Source: Acanthaster planci
Lineage: Eukaryota > Echinodermata > Asteroidea > Valvatida > Acanthasteridae
Direction of reading: 5' to 3'
NCBI RefSeq assembly: GCF_001949145.1
Contig: NW_019091430.1
Location: 439,557-455,057 of the forward strand
Length of the DNA: 15,501 bases
Shown here one piece after another: positions 1 through 8,617 of this stretch (position 1 is its first letter; the number at the start of each line of letters is the position of its first letter). Below the pieces are notes generated by a model. It worked only from the letters and a program-made list of their open reading frames with translations, was not told the DNA's origin and ran no database searches. Made by a program: the position numbers and the translations under genes.

Positions 1-1820
1 CAAAGGGCACGTGCTCTTCTTTCGATTCATTAGAGATTCATCTCCATATGTGCTTTAGTTTCGGAACTATCTGGAAAAGAAAGTGCAAGTTTGTGTTGAT
101 ATGCTCAGTTTTTGCGTAAACCTCACACAGTGGCACTTGCTATGTTCAGCCCCGGCTCAAAAAAGGCTCCATATAACCTATTCTGATAAATCAAAAATTC
201 CTTCAGATCTGACAATCGTGGTGTCATCTTACAGGGCACATGCTCCTCTTTCGCTTCGTGCAAGATTCATCTCCATATGTTTTTTAGTTTTGGAATTTCC
301 TGGAAAAGAAATCGCAAGTTTGTGTGGAAATGCTTAATTTTGGGGGGTAAATCTGACAGGCTTTCCACTATCCGAGTTCAGTTCGGGAAAAGAAGGCTCC
401 GTATATGCGATTCTGAAAAATCAAAAATTCTTTCAGAACTGACAATTGTGGTGTCATCTGAAAGGGCACGGGCTCTTCTTTTAATTTATGACAGATTCAT
501 CTCCATATGTGCTTTAGTTTCGGAAATATCTGGAAAAGAAAGCGCGAGTTTGTGTGGATATGCTCGATTTTTTGCGTAAATCTCACGTACTCGCACTTCC
601 CATGTTCAAGCCCAACTCAAAGAAGGCTCCGTATATGCGATTCTGAAAAATCAAAAATTCTTTTAGATCTGACAATCGTGGTGTCATCTTACAGGGCACA
701 TGCTCCTCTTTCGCTTCGTGCAAGATTCATCTCCATATGTGTTTTAGTTTTGGAACTATCTGGAAAAGAAAGCGCAAGGTTTTTGTTGACATGCTTGATT
801 TTTTGGGGTAAATCTGACAGGCTGTCCACTAGCCGAGTTCAACTAAGAAAAAGAAGGCTCCGTATATGCGATGATGAAAAATCAAAAATTCTTTCAGTAC
901 TGACAATTATGGTGTCATCTTACAGGACACATGCTCTTCTTTTGCTTCGTGCATGATTCATCTCCATATGTGCTTTAGTTTCGGAAATATCTGGAAAAGA
1001 AAGCGCAAGTTTGTGTACAAATGCTCGATTTGTTTGCGTAAATCTTACATATTCGCACTTCCCGTGTTCAAGCCCAACTCAAAGAAGGCTCCGTATATGC
1101 GGCTCCGAAAAAGAAAAAAATTCTTTTAGATCTGACAATCGTGGTGTCATCTGAAAGGGCACAAGCTTGTCTTTCGACTCATGCTAGTTTCACAGCCATA
1201 TTTGCCTTAGATACTCAAATAGCTCCAAAAGAATGCGCGAGTAAGTGTGCAACTGCTTGATTTTTTGCGTAAATCTGACATGCCCTCCACTATCCGTGTT
1301 CAGCCCAGCTCAGAGAACGCTCCGTATATACTTTTCTGAAAAAACAAAAATTCTTTTCGATCTGACAATATCGTGTTGTCATCTTAAAGGGCACATGCTT
1401 CTCTCTCGATTAATGCAAGATTCATATCCACATGTGCTGGTCTGCGTTTCCCGTGTTCAGCCCCGCTCAAAGAAGGCTCCGTATATGCGATTCTGAAATA
1501 TCAAACATTTTTTCAGATCTGACAATCGTGGTGTCATCTGAAAGGGCACATGCTTCTCTTTCGATTCATGATAGATTCATATCTACATGTGCTTTAGTTT
1601 CGGAAATATCTTTAAAAGAAAGCGTGAGTTTATGCATAACTGCTTGATTTTTTTTTTTTTTGGCGTAAATCTGACACACTCTCCACTTCCAGAGTCCAGC
1701 CGCGCTCAAAGAAGGCTCCGTATATGCGTTTCTGAATAATCAAATTTTTTCCAGATCAAACAGTTAGTGTGCCATCTGAAAGGGCACATGCTCCTCTTTC
1801 GATTCATGCAAGATTCACAC
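1..1820. repeat. Tandem satellite array, ~230-bp unit, about eight copies
   Basis: The anchor word around TCTCCATATGTGCTTTAG recurs at about 41, 270, 500, 730, 961, 1191, 1425 and 1580, with the last partial unit breaking off near 1815. Spacing is 229-234 bp except for one 155-bp step where a unit has lost about 75 bp (around 1440). Each unit also carries GAAGGCTCCGTATATGCG, an A-rich stretch (AAAATCAAAAATTCTTT) and a conserved block GACAATCGTGGTGTCATCT followed by AAGGGCACATGCT. Units degrade toward the 3' side. 230 is not a multiple of 3, so the open frames through it shift from unit to unit and I treat the array as non-coding. The array starts before the window. Confidence 0.93.
41..1190. 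repeat. Higher-order A/B dimer (~460 bp) within the satellite
   Basis: Among the first five units two variants alternate. A units (near 100, 560 and 1020) read TTTTGCGTAAA followed by TCGCACTTCCC-like text and CAAGCCCAACTCAAAG. B units (near 340 and 795) read TTGGGGTAAATCTGACAGGCT followed by CCACTA and CGAGTTCA. The stretches near 228-295 and 688-755 (GGGCACATGCTCCTCTTTCG, then CTTCGTGCAAGATTC) are almost identical and 460 bp apart. This points to amplification as dimers. Units after 1190 mix A and B text. Confidence 0.75.
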
Positions 1821-1885
1821 CCTTTAGTAGGCCGACCGAGCACCATCCCCAAATTGCCGTGGCTCTCCGAGGTTGTGGCAATAGA

Positions 1886-2445
1886 AATTCCTTGAGCGAT
1901 GCCTGGCGCAGACTTAATCCTCACCAGAACAACTATACCTGGTTCAGATACTTCTTGTTTCCAAAGCTAGGCTGGATCGTTTTGACATTCCTCTCAGTCT
2001 TATTTCCAGTATTTGCAAATGCGAAAGTCATCCTTGCTCTCTCTCTCTCTCTGATCATGCTGCTGTTTCCCTTTCTATTATTACGCCGAGTAGCCGTATT
2101 AAAGGGAGCGCCTATTGGCACTTCAATAATTTGCTCTTAGAAGACCACAATTATCGCGAGATAATTCATCTCTTTTGGTCGAATTGGCGTTTGGAAAAAC
2201 CGACTTTTAGTAGTATTTGCTCTTGGTGGGACCTTGGTAAAGTTCATATAAAACAGCTTACTCAAAATTACTCCCTTGGCATTGCCAAAGAAAAACGGAG
2301 AATTTTTCAAGAAATAAATTCTCACATTGACGATTTACAGTCCGCGTCAGACGTCACTCCAGAAATGCAAAAAGTCTTGCAAGAGCAAAAGGAAGAATTA
2401 AATACGTTTCTTAAAAATAGAGCACAGGGCGCCCTCGTCAGATAG
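1886..2445 (+). pseudogene. LINE ORF2 fragment: end of endonuclease domain and linker
   Basis: From 1886 the text reads SLSDAWRRLNPHQNNYTWF, the usual late-endonuclease LxDxWR..NP..YTW block. One base is lost near 1964. From 1966 the frame reads ARLDRFDIPLS and then SLSDHAAVSLSI near 2050, containing the SDH triad that ends APE-type endonucleases. GSAYWHFNN and a Trp-rich segment follow (FWSNW, WWDLGK), typical of the linker before the RT. The frame ends at a TAG at 2443-2445, right after the RAQGALVR motif. The same frame continues cleanly from 2446, so the TAG is a nonsense mutation and not a natural end. The N-terminal half of the endonuclease is absent. Confidence 0.85.
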
Positions 2446-3631
2446 CGCTTCCAACACATTAACGAGGTGGACACGAGTTCGTCGTACTTTTATAATCTGG
2501 AGAAAACCCATTCTCAATCCAAATCTATCTCCTGTCTCCGTCTTTCTTCGGGATCTCTAACTGAAAATCCTGAGGAAATCAAAACTGAATGTTGGAGATT
2601 TTATAAAGAATTGTATAGTTCTGTGCCAACTGACGAGGGCGCCCTTGAGCACCTCCTGCAAGACTTATCTAAACTCTACTCCGAGGCTCCTCTGCAGCTC
2701 GAGGAGCTTGATGTTGTTGTCAAGCATCTTAGCAAAAACAAAACACCCGGTATCGACGGCCTCACTTCAGAATTTTTTGTCTCTTTTTGATCACTTTTCA
2801 AATATGACCTTTTTGAAGTACTCCGGTTCGCTATCGACTCTGGGAATCTCCCCAAATCGTTCAGCAAAGCCGTCATTACTTTCATTCCCAAAAAGGGGGA
2901 TCTTGCAGATCTCACAAATTGGCGACCGGTTTCGCTTATTAACACAGACTACAAAATCTATGTTAAGCTGCCTGCCAACCGTTTAAAACAATATATTGGG
3001 GATGTTATTCATGAAGATCAATCATACTGCGTCTCTGGACGAACTATTCACGATAACCTAAATCTGATAAGGGACTTTATTCTCTGTTGTAATAATAATG
3101 ACTTACTTTTAGCCGTGGTCAACCTAGATCAAAAAAAGCCTTTGACAACGTTGACCACAGCTACCTTTTTAACACAATGAGAGCCATGGGATTCGGGACA
3201 AATTCCTCGAGTGTCTCGGCCTGTTGTACAAAAGCGGTGAAAGCCTCGTTGAAGTCTTCGGTTCTCTGACGGATGCCTTTCCTTTTAGGAAGGGAATTCG
3301 TCAGGGTTGCCCGCTTTCCGGGCTCTTGTACGCAATAGCTGTTGAACCCTTTGTTCACACCCTACGACGTGAATTGCAGGGCAGCGGTTTACTTATTCCA
3401 GGCACGGATAAGTACTGCTCGGTTTCGGCCTATGCGGACGACATCACAGTCTTCGTTACCAACGATGTCAGTTTCGGTATAATTGAAAACACTCACCAAT
3501 TGTATCAAAGGTCCTCTGCTGCTCGCCTTAATCATGATAAATCCAAAGGGTTATGGGTCGGTTCGTGGGCCGATAGAATTGACAAGCCCTTAAACTTCCT
3601 ATGGAACAGTCAAGCTCTTGTTTTTCTGGAG
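2446..3631 (+). pseudogene. LINE ORF2 fragment: reverse transcriptase core (YADD)
   Basis: Reading on from the first stop gives RFQHINEVDTSSSYFYNLEK, then TPGIDGLTSEFF (GIDG at 2749-2760), an in-frame TGA at 2788-2790 where related proteins usually have Trp, then NWRPVSLINTDYKI and VNLDQKK. A one-base loss in the A7 run at 3131-3137 moves the frame before AFDNVDHSYL. A second loss near 3202 moves it again. From 3224 the frame runs LYKSGES, RQGCPLSGLLYA (from 3299) and SAYADD. The catalytic YADD box is at 3431-3442, followed by LNHDKSKGLWVGSW. Catalytic residues survive but the reading frame does not, so no enzyme is expected. Confidence 0.9.
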
Positions 3632-4165
3632 TTCATCTGGGAAACAATAACACGTACACCCAGAAAAACTGGACTAATTGCAAAGAAAAACTACAAAAAC
3701 ACTATCTACTTGGCATCCGGTTGGTGACTGTTCTGTCTTTCAAAGGAAAAATTCTCGTCGCCAACCAGCTTCCTGCATCCAAATTTTTTCATCCTTTAGC
3801 AGTTCTCTCCTGTCCTCAAAGTACCATAGATGAACTCCAAAACATGCTTGTCTATTTTATCTGCTCCGGCAAGAAACATCTCCTCAAGAGACAGCTTGTT
3901 TACCAAAAACCAGACAAAGCCCTGACTTGGCCTAGCCTACCTCCAAGCACGTAGCCTCGCTTTCAGATTCAATCGCATACAGCGGTTTCTTCAGTTTAAT
4001 TCTCATCCTTGTTTTCTTCTAATGACTTACTATCTTCAACAACATAAACAACTAAACCTTGGGTACCAAATGCCCACACCGGCAATTTAAACACTTCAGG
4101 CCCACAATCGCAGATTGGTACACGCAGCCTGATATGGAGACTTTCCTTCGGTTGTGCCGTAATTA
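3601..4165 (+). pseudogene. LINE ORF2 fragment: C-terminal region after the RT
   Basis: After a frameshift near 3632 the text reads FSGVHLGNNNTYTQKNW, then LSFKGKILVANQLPASKFFH, PLAVLSCPQSTIDELQNM and FICSGKKHLL. This matches the conserved thumb and post-RT part of Tx1-type ORF2. Another frameshift near 3925 gives LAYLQARSLAFRFNRIQRFL and more, stopping at about 4090. Related-looking text (HFRPTIADWYT, PDMETFLRL) resumes in another frame to about 4165. The element appears truncated there, before any 3' UTR. Confidence 0.75.
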
Positions 4166-4175
4166 GGCCGGTACC

Positions 4176-4319
4176 CGCCGCGCGCGGCGCCCTACAGTCT
4201 GCGTTGTGATTCTACATATGCATACATGTAGCAAAGATTGTATAGCGCCGCTATACCATCTTTGCATGTAGGCCTACATGCATATAACATGATAACCCAG
4301 CAAAGATGCTGGCGCGGCG
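4176..4319. repeat. ~145-bp imperfect palindrome (foldback/MITE-like)
   Basis: The centre is at 4248: TATAGCG-C-CGCTATA at 4241-4255. Moving outward, GCAAAGATTG on the left pairs with CCATCTTTGC on the right, then come CATGTA and ATATGCAT blocks on both sides. The ends are CGCCGCGC (4176-4183) and GCGCGGCG (4312-4319), placed symmetrically. The left end itself sits in a perfect 14-bp palindrome, CGCCGCGCGCGGCG (4176-4189). It is likely a small foldback element. A one-arm relative, CAAAGATGGTATAGCGCCGC, lies at 5888-5907. The element ends one base before the TATA-like word upstream of the synaptojanin ATG. Confidence 0.6.
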
Positions 4320-4423
4320 TTATATAGTGTTTGGTCCAGATCCACAGAACGAGGGTCATGTACATGTACGCGGCCATTTTGTTCTACTTCTAATGATATC
4401 ACTGCTTCGAGCTCGACCTAAAA
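4320..4423 (+). promoter_or_regulatory. Candidate core promoter and 5' leader of synaptojanin
   Basis: A TATA-like TTATATAG lies at 4320-4327, which would place a start of transcription near 4350. GGCCATTTTG at 4372-4381 fits the CCATNTT core of YY1-type sites that often sit just downstream of starts. An 11-codon upstream ORF (ATG 4358, stop TAA 4391-4393) ends 30 bp before the main ATG. A second upstream ATG at 4393, in poor context, overlaps the coding start in another frame. An in-frame TGA at 4394-4396 limits the main ORF to ATG 4424. The promoter call rests on motifs only. A 5' non-coding exon farther upstream is possible. Confidence 0.35.
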
Positions 4424-4550
4424 ATGGCACTAACTTTCGGCAAATCTTTCAAAATTTACCACAAAGTAGAACCACCGTATTCTGTGATCTTGGAAACAAG
4501 AAAAAGGCAAGAGACCCTTCTCTTCGAATCCGATGCTGTGGCTGTCCTAA
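4424..4550 (+). CDS. SYNJ: Synaptojanin, first coding exon (residues 1-42 plus one base)
   Basis: Synaptojanin is a phosphoinositide phosphatase of synaptic vesicle endocytosis. It has an N-terminal SAC domain, a central 5-phosphatase domain and a proline-rich tail, and it strips PI(4,5)P2 from coated vesicles. The exon begins ATGGCACTAACT in good Kozak context (A at -3, G at +4). It encodes [10 protein letters not shown], then SVILETRK, then [11 protein letters not shown], closely following the known N-terminus of animal synaptojanins (IYHK..PP, ETR, FES.AVAVLS). It ends at a consensus donor, A|GTAAGT, with GT at 4551-4552. The exon is phase 1: the lone A at 4550 joins GC of the next exon to make the Ser of AVAVLS. 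The SAC catalytic CX5R lies beyond the window. Confidence 0.92.
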
Positions 4551-4834
4551 GTAAGTTACTAGGCCTACATCATACATGTACGTAGGCATACAACGACAAA
4601 CTATGCTACAACCCCTCCTTCCTCCATGCTACAAAACAACAATGTATGTACAAGGGCGGACTTGGGTACTCAGGTACTGTACATGTACTGTCTTTCGCCT
4701 TGTCAGGGGTAGACGTTGATCCCGGCTCTGTCCACGTACCAGTAGCCTGCCTAACCCCAAAGCTATAGTGTACATGTACAATGGGAATCGTAAATTTGGG
4801 GACCCTGTCGCTGTACATTAGAAGGGAGTGGTCG
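4551..4834. other. First part of intron 1, no gene seen
   Basis: AGGCCTAC and GTACATGTAC words recur here, including an imperfect palindrome near 4560-4586 (TAGGCCTAC ... GTAGGC). No coding text or element end is recognised before the MITE-like element that starts at 4835. Confidence 0.6.
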
Positions 4835-5455
4835 TACTAATTACCATCAACACGCAACGGACCGGCAATAGACCGTCAACACACATCAACACAGCGTCAA
4901 AACAGTGCCAACACCTCCAAATTATGTTAAAAATCAAAAGAAGTGGTACTCGACCGCAATATATTTGCCGAAAGGATATCTTGGCTAAACTTCAACAGGT
5001 CAGACTCAGGAAAATTGCTGTTTTAATTTGGCCCAAATCACCTCCTTCAACAATGCTTCAACCGGCTCAGAAATCAGCAGCCTCGTTGCCTCCTGGGCAG
5101 TTTGGACCTTACCATTTTGACAGTAATTGTGTTAAATAAAATCTATGATGTTGTTTTGGCTGTTGATTTTTACTCTTTTATAAATTTTTTTAATTTACAG
5201 CATATCCACACCTACATGTAAATGGTACACTCTAAGCTCCATGAGGAGGCAAAATGGCTGCTAGAGATTACTTTTTTCGTGTGAAAAAATTCCAATTTGT
5301 AAACTGATTTGTGACCTCCAACTACTGGAAAGTCCCTTTCAGCCCAAGTATTACACCTCTATGCCTCTTTTGTCGATCGAACTTGTGTTTTCGGGAAGTT
5401 GAAGCTGTGTTGACATTACTATTGTGTGTTGACAGTGTGTTAACGGTAATTAGTA
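4835..5455. mobile_element. MITE-like element with 11-bp inverted ends
   Basis: TACTAATTACC at 4835-4845 is the exact reverse complement of GGTAATTAGTA at 5445-5455. Inside both ends are CAACAC / GTGTTGAC-rich subterminal tracts that also pair imperfectly: CCGTCAACACACATCAACACAG on the left matches CTGTGTTGACAT and TGTGTGTTGACAGTG on the right. If the outer TA is a target duplication, the element proper is CTAATTACC...GGTAATTAG. No transposase text is seen in its ~620 bp, so it would be non-autonomous. The family is unknown to me. Confidence 0.65.
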
Positions 5456-5816
5456 AGACCCGAAGAGAGTTCTCTACGTGGGACTGACTGGCATCATGCT
5501 TAGGCCAGAAAAAAATAGTTGTGTTTCCCTTTTCATGGCAGCTGAAAATAAGGTAGGTAGGAAAAATTTTTTTGAACTTTTTTTATGCTGATTCAAAAGT
5601 GGGGTACATGTTGTTATGCATACCAATACATGTAATAATCTTAACATGTATACAATACATGTAAAATGAGATCAGGTTTGCTTGTTTGAAATTAAAGGAA
5701 TATGTACGTACATGTATGCAGAAAAGTTTTCTTTGTATAAGAAAATAATTTATCCCCCCAAAATAAATTGCTGCAGTAAAATTATAATTATAATTTAATT
5801 ATTTATAGCGGGGGCT
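5456..5816. other. AT-rich intron segment, no gene seen
   Basis: It contains ACATGTA words (5606-5720) and an A/T-only stretch near 5779-5808. No open coding text, element ends or structured RNA are recognised. Confidence 0.6.
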
Positions 5817-5896
5817 ACTTGACTAAGGTATGACTTGGCTCGGGAACGAGTTGACCCGAGCACGACTTGACTTGGGGACGATTTGACCAAAGATGG
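5817..5896 (+). repeat. 16-bp minisatellite, five degenerate copies
   Basis: Five consecutive 16-mers start at 5817, 5833, 5849, 5865 and 5881: ACTTGACTAAGGTATG, ACTTGGCTCGGGAACG, AGTTGACCCGAGCACG, ACTTGACTTGGGGACG and ATTTGACCAAAGATGG. The TTGAC core and terminal ACG are the most constant. The last copy runs straight into the AGATGGTATAGCGCCGC word shared with the palindrome at 4176-4319. Confidence 0.8.
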
Positions 5897-6090
5897 TATA
5901 GCGCCGCGTAGCTAGAAACCTTGCCAGGAACATCAGTCTACATCGTTTGTCAAGTGATTTGCTTGCCCGACCCAGTGCAGCAAGATCCAATACCATGTAG
6001 CATGAACAGGTAGACTTTCTCCAAGGCTAAGTGGCCTGAGAGATCGAGAGTCGGAAGTAACCAGACACCGCAAGCTCCAACAGTTCTTGG
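5897..6090. other. Short intron segment between minisatellite and transposon
   Basis: No coding text is recognised. It begins with the TATAGCGCCGC word and ends at the TA that flanks the next element. Confidence 0.5.
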
Positions 6091-6115
6091 TACAGTCGAC
6101 TCCCGTTATTACGAG
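6091..6115. repeat. Left terminal inverted repeat plus TA
   Basis: Perfect match, reverse complemented, to 7056-7080. TA at 6091-6092 is the likely target-site duplication. Confidence 0.9.
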
Positions 6116-7055
6116 CTCGGTCATAAAGATAACCTGGATGCAACGAGCATATTCCTCCAGTCCGGAACAATTTGTGTTCATTGCTATGGAGAAATATTTG
6201 GTTATTATATGCACGGATATCGCGAGACTCCGCCTACAACGACGATTTGTGCCGACCCCGTGCGAGCAAAAGTATTGTTCTCATTTACAGCGACTTTTTC
6301 CAAACCGTATTATCTGCAGCTGTCAAGGACAAATCTTTTGTCCCAATTCAGGCATTATACGTTTTCCCAATCTGTCAACGCCTTATCAATGCACCTTTGG
6401 AAGAACTTCAACGTAATGGTGTTTCATTTCGCCGATCTTTAATCAATGACATTACACCTTCTCTTGTCCCATTTCATTAAACGCAAATCTAATGTGAAAA
6501 CGCATCCCCCTTAAAACAGGTGCAGAAAATATGCCATACAAAAAGCATCAACATAATCCGAAGCTATTATTTGCATGTATAAAGGAAAATTCAACTAGAA
6601 AAATAATCTCATCTACATCTCAACAAAAACCCCCGACATACTGGTAATAATGGCGCCCTCTTTTGACTGGTTTTAGCCAATTCATGACAAAAGCAAAACG
6701 TACACTCGGGACGTGTGATGTAGATGTACTTACCGGCACGGACTTGAATGTTTCTTCTCACTTGGCTATTCCTCTTGACTTCTTCTGATCCAGGTTGTCA
6801 AATATTTGACTTTTAAATGTACTTTATTTATATCATTTTATTCATCAACATTAGATAAAAATTTAGCATTAATAAGAGACACATACATGTAACATCATCT
6901 TTTCATGTGTTCGGCGTGTGGTATCGGTGTACCTGTACATGATTACAACAGACATGTACGTGGCTATAAACTTGTACAAAATGAGTGTGAAAAATTGCGC
7001 TCCGGTTTTAATGACGCTCCGGCTATAACAACAGAATTGTGAAAGTCCGCTGGCC

Positions 7056-7080
7056 CTCGTAATAACGGGAGTCGACTGTA
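7056..7080. repeat. Right terminal inverted repeat plus TA
   Basis: Reverse complement of 6091-6115 with no mismatch. TA at 7079-7080 is the likely target-site duplication. Confidence 0.9.
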
Positions 7081-8363
7081 TTTCTACATGCAGACGTAGG
7101 CCGTGAAATACATAGGCCTACTACTACAGTACATGTACACACTGTAGATTGTACATGTACACTGTATATGAACACGTACAATTAGCATTAGCATTAATAA
7201 AGTTTGGGCTGCATGTTTACATGTACAGTGTACATGTACATATCTGGGTGTTGATTACTGGTATGCCAATCAATTCTGCCATCGCAAACTTTTGTATAAT
7301 TTAATATATCCCTTCTTGGTAGTTGGAGTAACTATATGTAAGACCCTACAGTGTACATGTACAGGTACATGTACATGTATGTAAAAATTGCCTTTTAAAA
7401 CATTTGGACATGGTCGGTGGTAGTTACTATCCACAGTTCCAAAAACCCTTCACATGGAAGCCTTCCTTACCATTATTTGATTTCACTCAAAATACATGTA
7501 GCTTGTATCCCAAATCAAAATTCCCAGATTTCACCTCTAAAACAATCCTTAAACTGTTGTGTGTTTTGGTGACTCCTAACCAGAAACATTCTCGTGAAAT
7601 CAGAGTAATAACTAGGAACATGTTAAGGGTGGCCCACAAAAACTAGAAACTAGAAATGGTTCCATCATCTGATGGAGGTACATGTATATGATGTAAGTGC
7701 AAGGAAGCAGACAACTTAGATGAGCATAATGTCCGCTCAATATTTGGCATGTTTCTCACTGATGCTGCTTTTTCTTTCCACATGCTAGAGTCGGTTTGAT
7801 TTGCTACATGTAACAACAAATTTTGAAATCTATAATTCACTCTTTGAGGGGCAGCAGAATCTTATCTGTTTATTTTCCGGCAGTTTGGTCCGGTGCTGAA
7901 CCATCTCCAACCTTCGGTTCTTGTTTGGTTGGAACAATGATGTCACAGAGGCATAAACAAGTTGCAAAAATTAGCCAATGACCAAAGCTGAAACAAGTTC
8001 ATGGATTTGGTCACCAAACCACGCTCCTGTTCAATAAGCCCACTTTGAGTGGTTAGTGGTAATCAATTACAGGTTCAGGCAGCTTAAACTTGCACGGTTG
8101 TTGCATTGTTTTCATTCTGCCATTATACAAGTTCAATTGTTTTTCATGTACATTATGTCACATTGAAACAATTTTTCATATTTTCAAAGTAAATTCAGTG
8201 ACCATTTCAAAAAGAACAGGTTGCATATGCAATTAGCTAAAGGACAACCTGTGATGCATACGGTTGAGTACATGCACATGTATATATGAGGGCAAGTGTG
8301 AAAATGCTTTAGACAAGGTTCTAGATAATAACATGTACATGTACATGAGAGTTACATACACAT
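7081..8363. other. Intron segment with dense ACATGTA palindromes, no gene seen
   Basis: Clusters of TACATGTACA / TGTACATGTA lie at 7130-7165, 7205-7243, 7350-7382 and 8328-8348. The frames here (for example 7404-7646) are short, composition-biased and resemble nothing I know. There is a small doubling of ACTAGAAA near 7643. Confidence 0.6.
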
Positions 8364-8364
8364 G

Positions 8365-8617
8365 TATTTATTTATTTTATTTATTTATTCTGATATCCAA
8401 CAGCGGAGATCCGCCACTAACAGGTATCATGGAAAACAAAACAAAAAACAACTAATAATAAAAACTGACTTACAGGGTTAAAAAAAAGGGACAAATCCAA
8501 ATTACTTGTAAATAAATAAATAATTGTACAAACATAAACTTGAGTAAATACATACATTTAAGTTAACTCAGTGTAAAACTGGCTAAACCTGTGGCAGTTT
8601 ACATGTACATTGTTGAG
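8365..8617 (-). other. LINE 3' UTR with (TAAA)n-like microsatellite tail
   Basis: Between the stop near 8618 and the tail there is about 225 bp of AT-rich, non-coding text containing a second AAAT tract (8506-8522). The element ends in TTTATTTATTTTATTTATTTA at 8367-8387 (TAAA units on the element's strand). CR1/L2-type elements typically end in short tandem repeats rather than poly-A, so this tail fits. Confidence 0.75.

Larger units (their letters stand above)
1820..4165 (+). mobile_element. L1/Tx1-like non-LTR retrotransposon remnant, 5'- and 3'-truncated
   Basis: The conceptual protein, followed across frames, gives in order: the last part of an APE-type endonuclease, a linker, the RT fingers, palm with YADD, and the C-terminal region. 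The wording (WRRLNP, YTWF, SDHAAVSL, YWHFNN, GIDGLTSEFF, RQGCPLSG, SAYADD, GLWVGSW) is characteristic of the L1/Tx1 side of the LINEs rather than CR1. The 5' boundary lies between the end of satellite homology (about 1820) and the first recognisable residues (about 1886). At the 3' side protein-like text fades near 4165, with no poly-A or UTR recognised. The copy is dead: stops at 2443 and 2788, and frameshifts near 1964, 3137, 3202, 3632 and 3925. Confidence 0.85.
6091..7080. mobile_element. Non-autonomous Tc1/mariner-superfamily (pogo/Tigger-like) element
   Basis: The 25 bp at 6091-6115 and at 7056-7080 are perfect reverse complements, beginning TACAGTCGACTCCCGTT. The outermost TA on each side fits the TA duplication of Tc1/mariner transposition, leaving an element of 986 bp that starts CAGTCGACTCC and ends GGAGTCGACTG. 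Pogo/Tigger-type ends commonly begin CAGT with text like CTCCCGTTAT, so I favour that family. The interior has no transposase text: there is no helix-turn-helix or DDE/DDD motif in the open frames around 6087-6480. It is therefore a deletion derivative or MITE. Fully matching ends suggest it is younger than the LINEs nearby. Confidence 0.85.

Noticed and set aside
83-956. Open frames in the 230-bp repeats giving similar peptides (RRLRICDSEKSKIL, LTIVVSS)
   Set aside because: The peptides repeat because the DNA repeats. The period is not a multiple of 3 and frames change from unit to unit, so they are not genes.
4306-4554. 82-codon plus-strand ORF over the synaptojanin start
   Set aside because: Shadow in another frame of exon 1. 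The conserved protein is in the frame of ATG 4424.
6087-6480. Frames inside the TA-flanked element as possible transposase
   Set aside because: No helix-turn-helix or DDE/D pattern and three overlapping frames of equal quality; they look like chance openings.
7130-7382. Regularly recurring TACATGTACA words as a CRISPR-like array
   Set aside because: Spacing is irregular, the words are short self-palindromes scattered over 11 kb, and the DNA is clearly animal.
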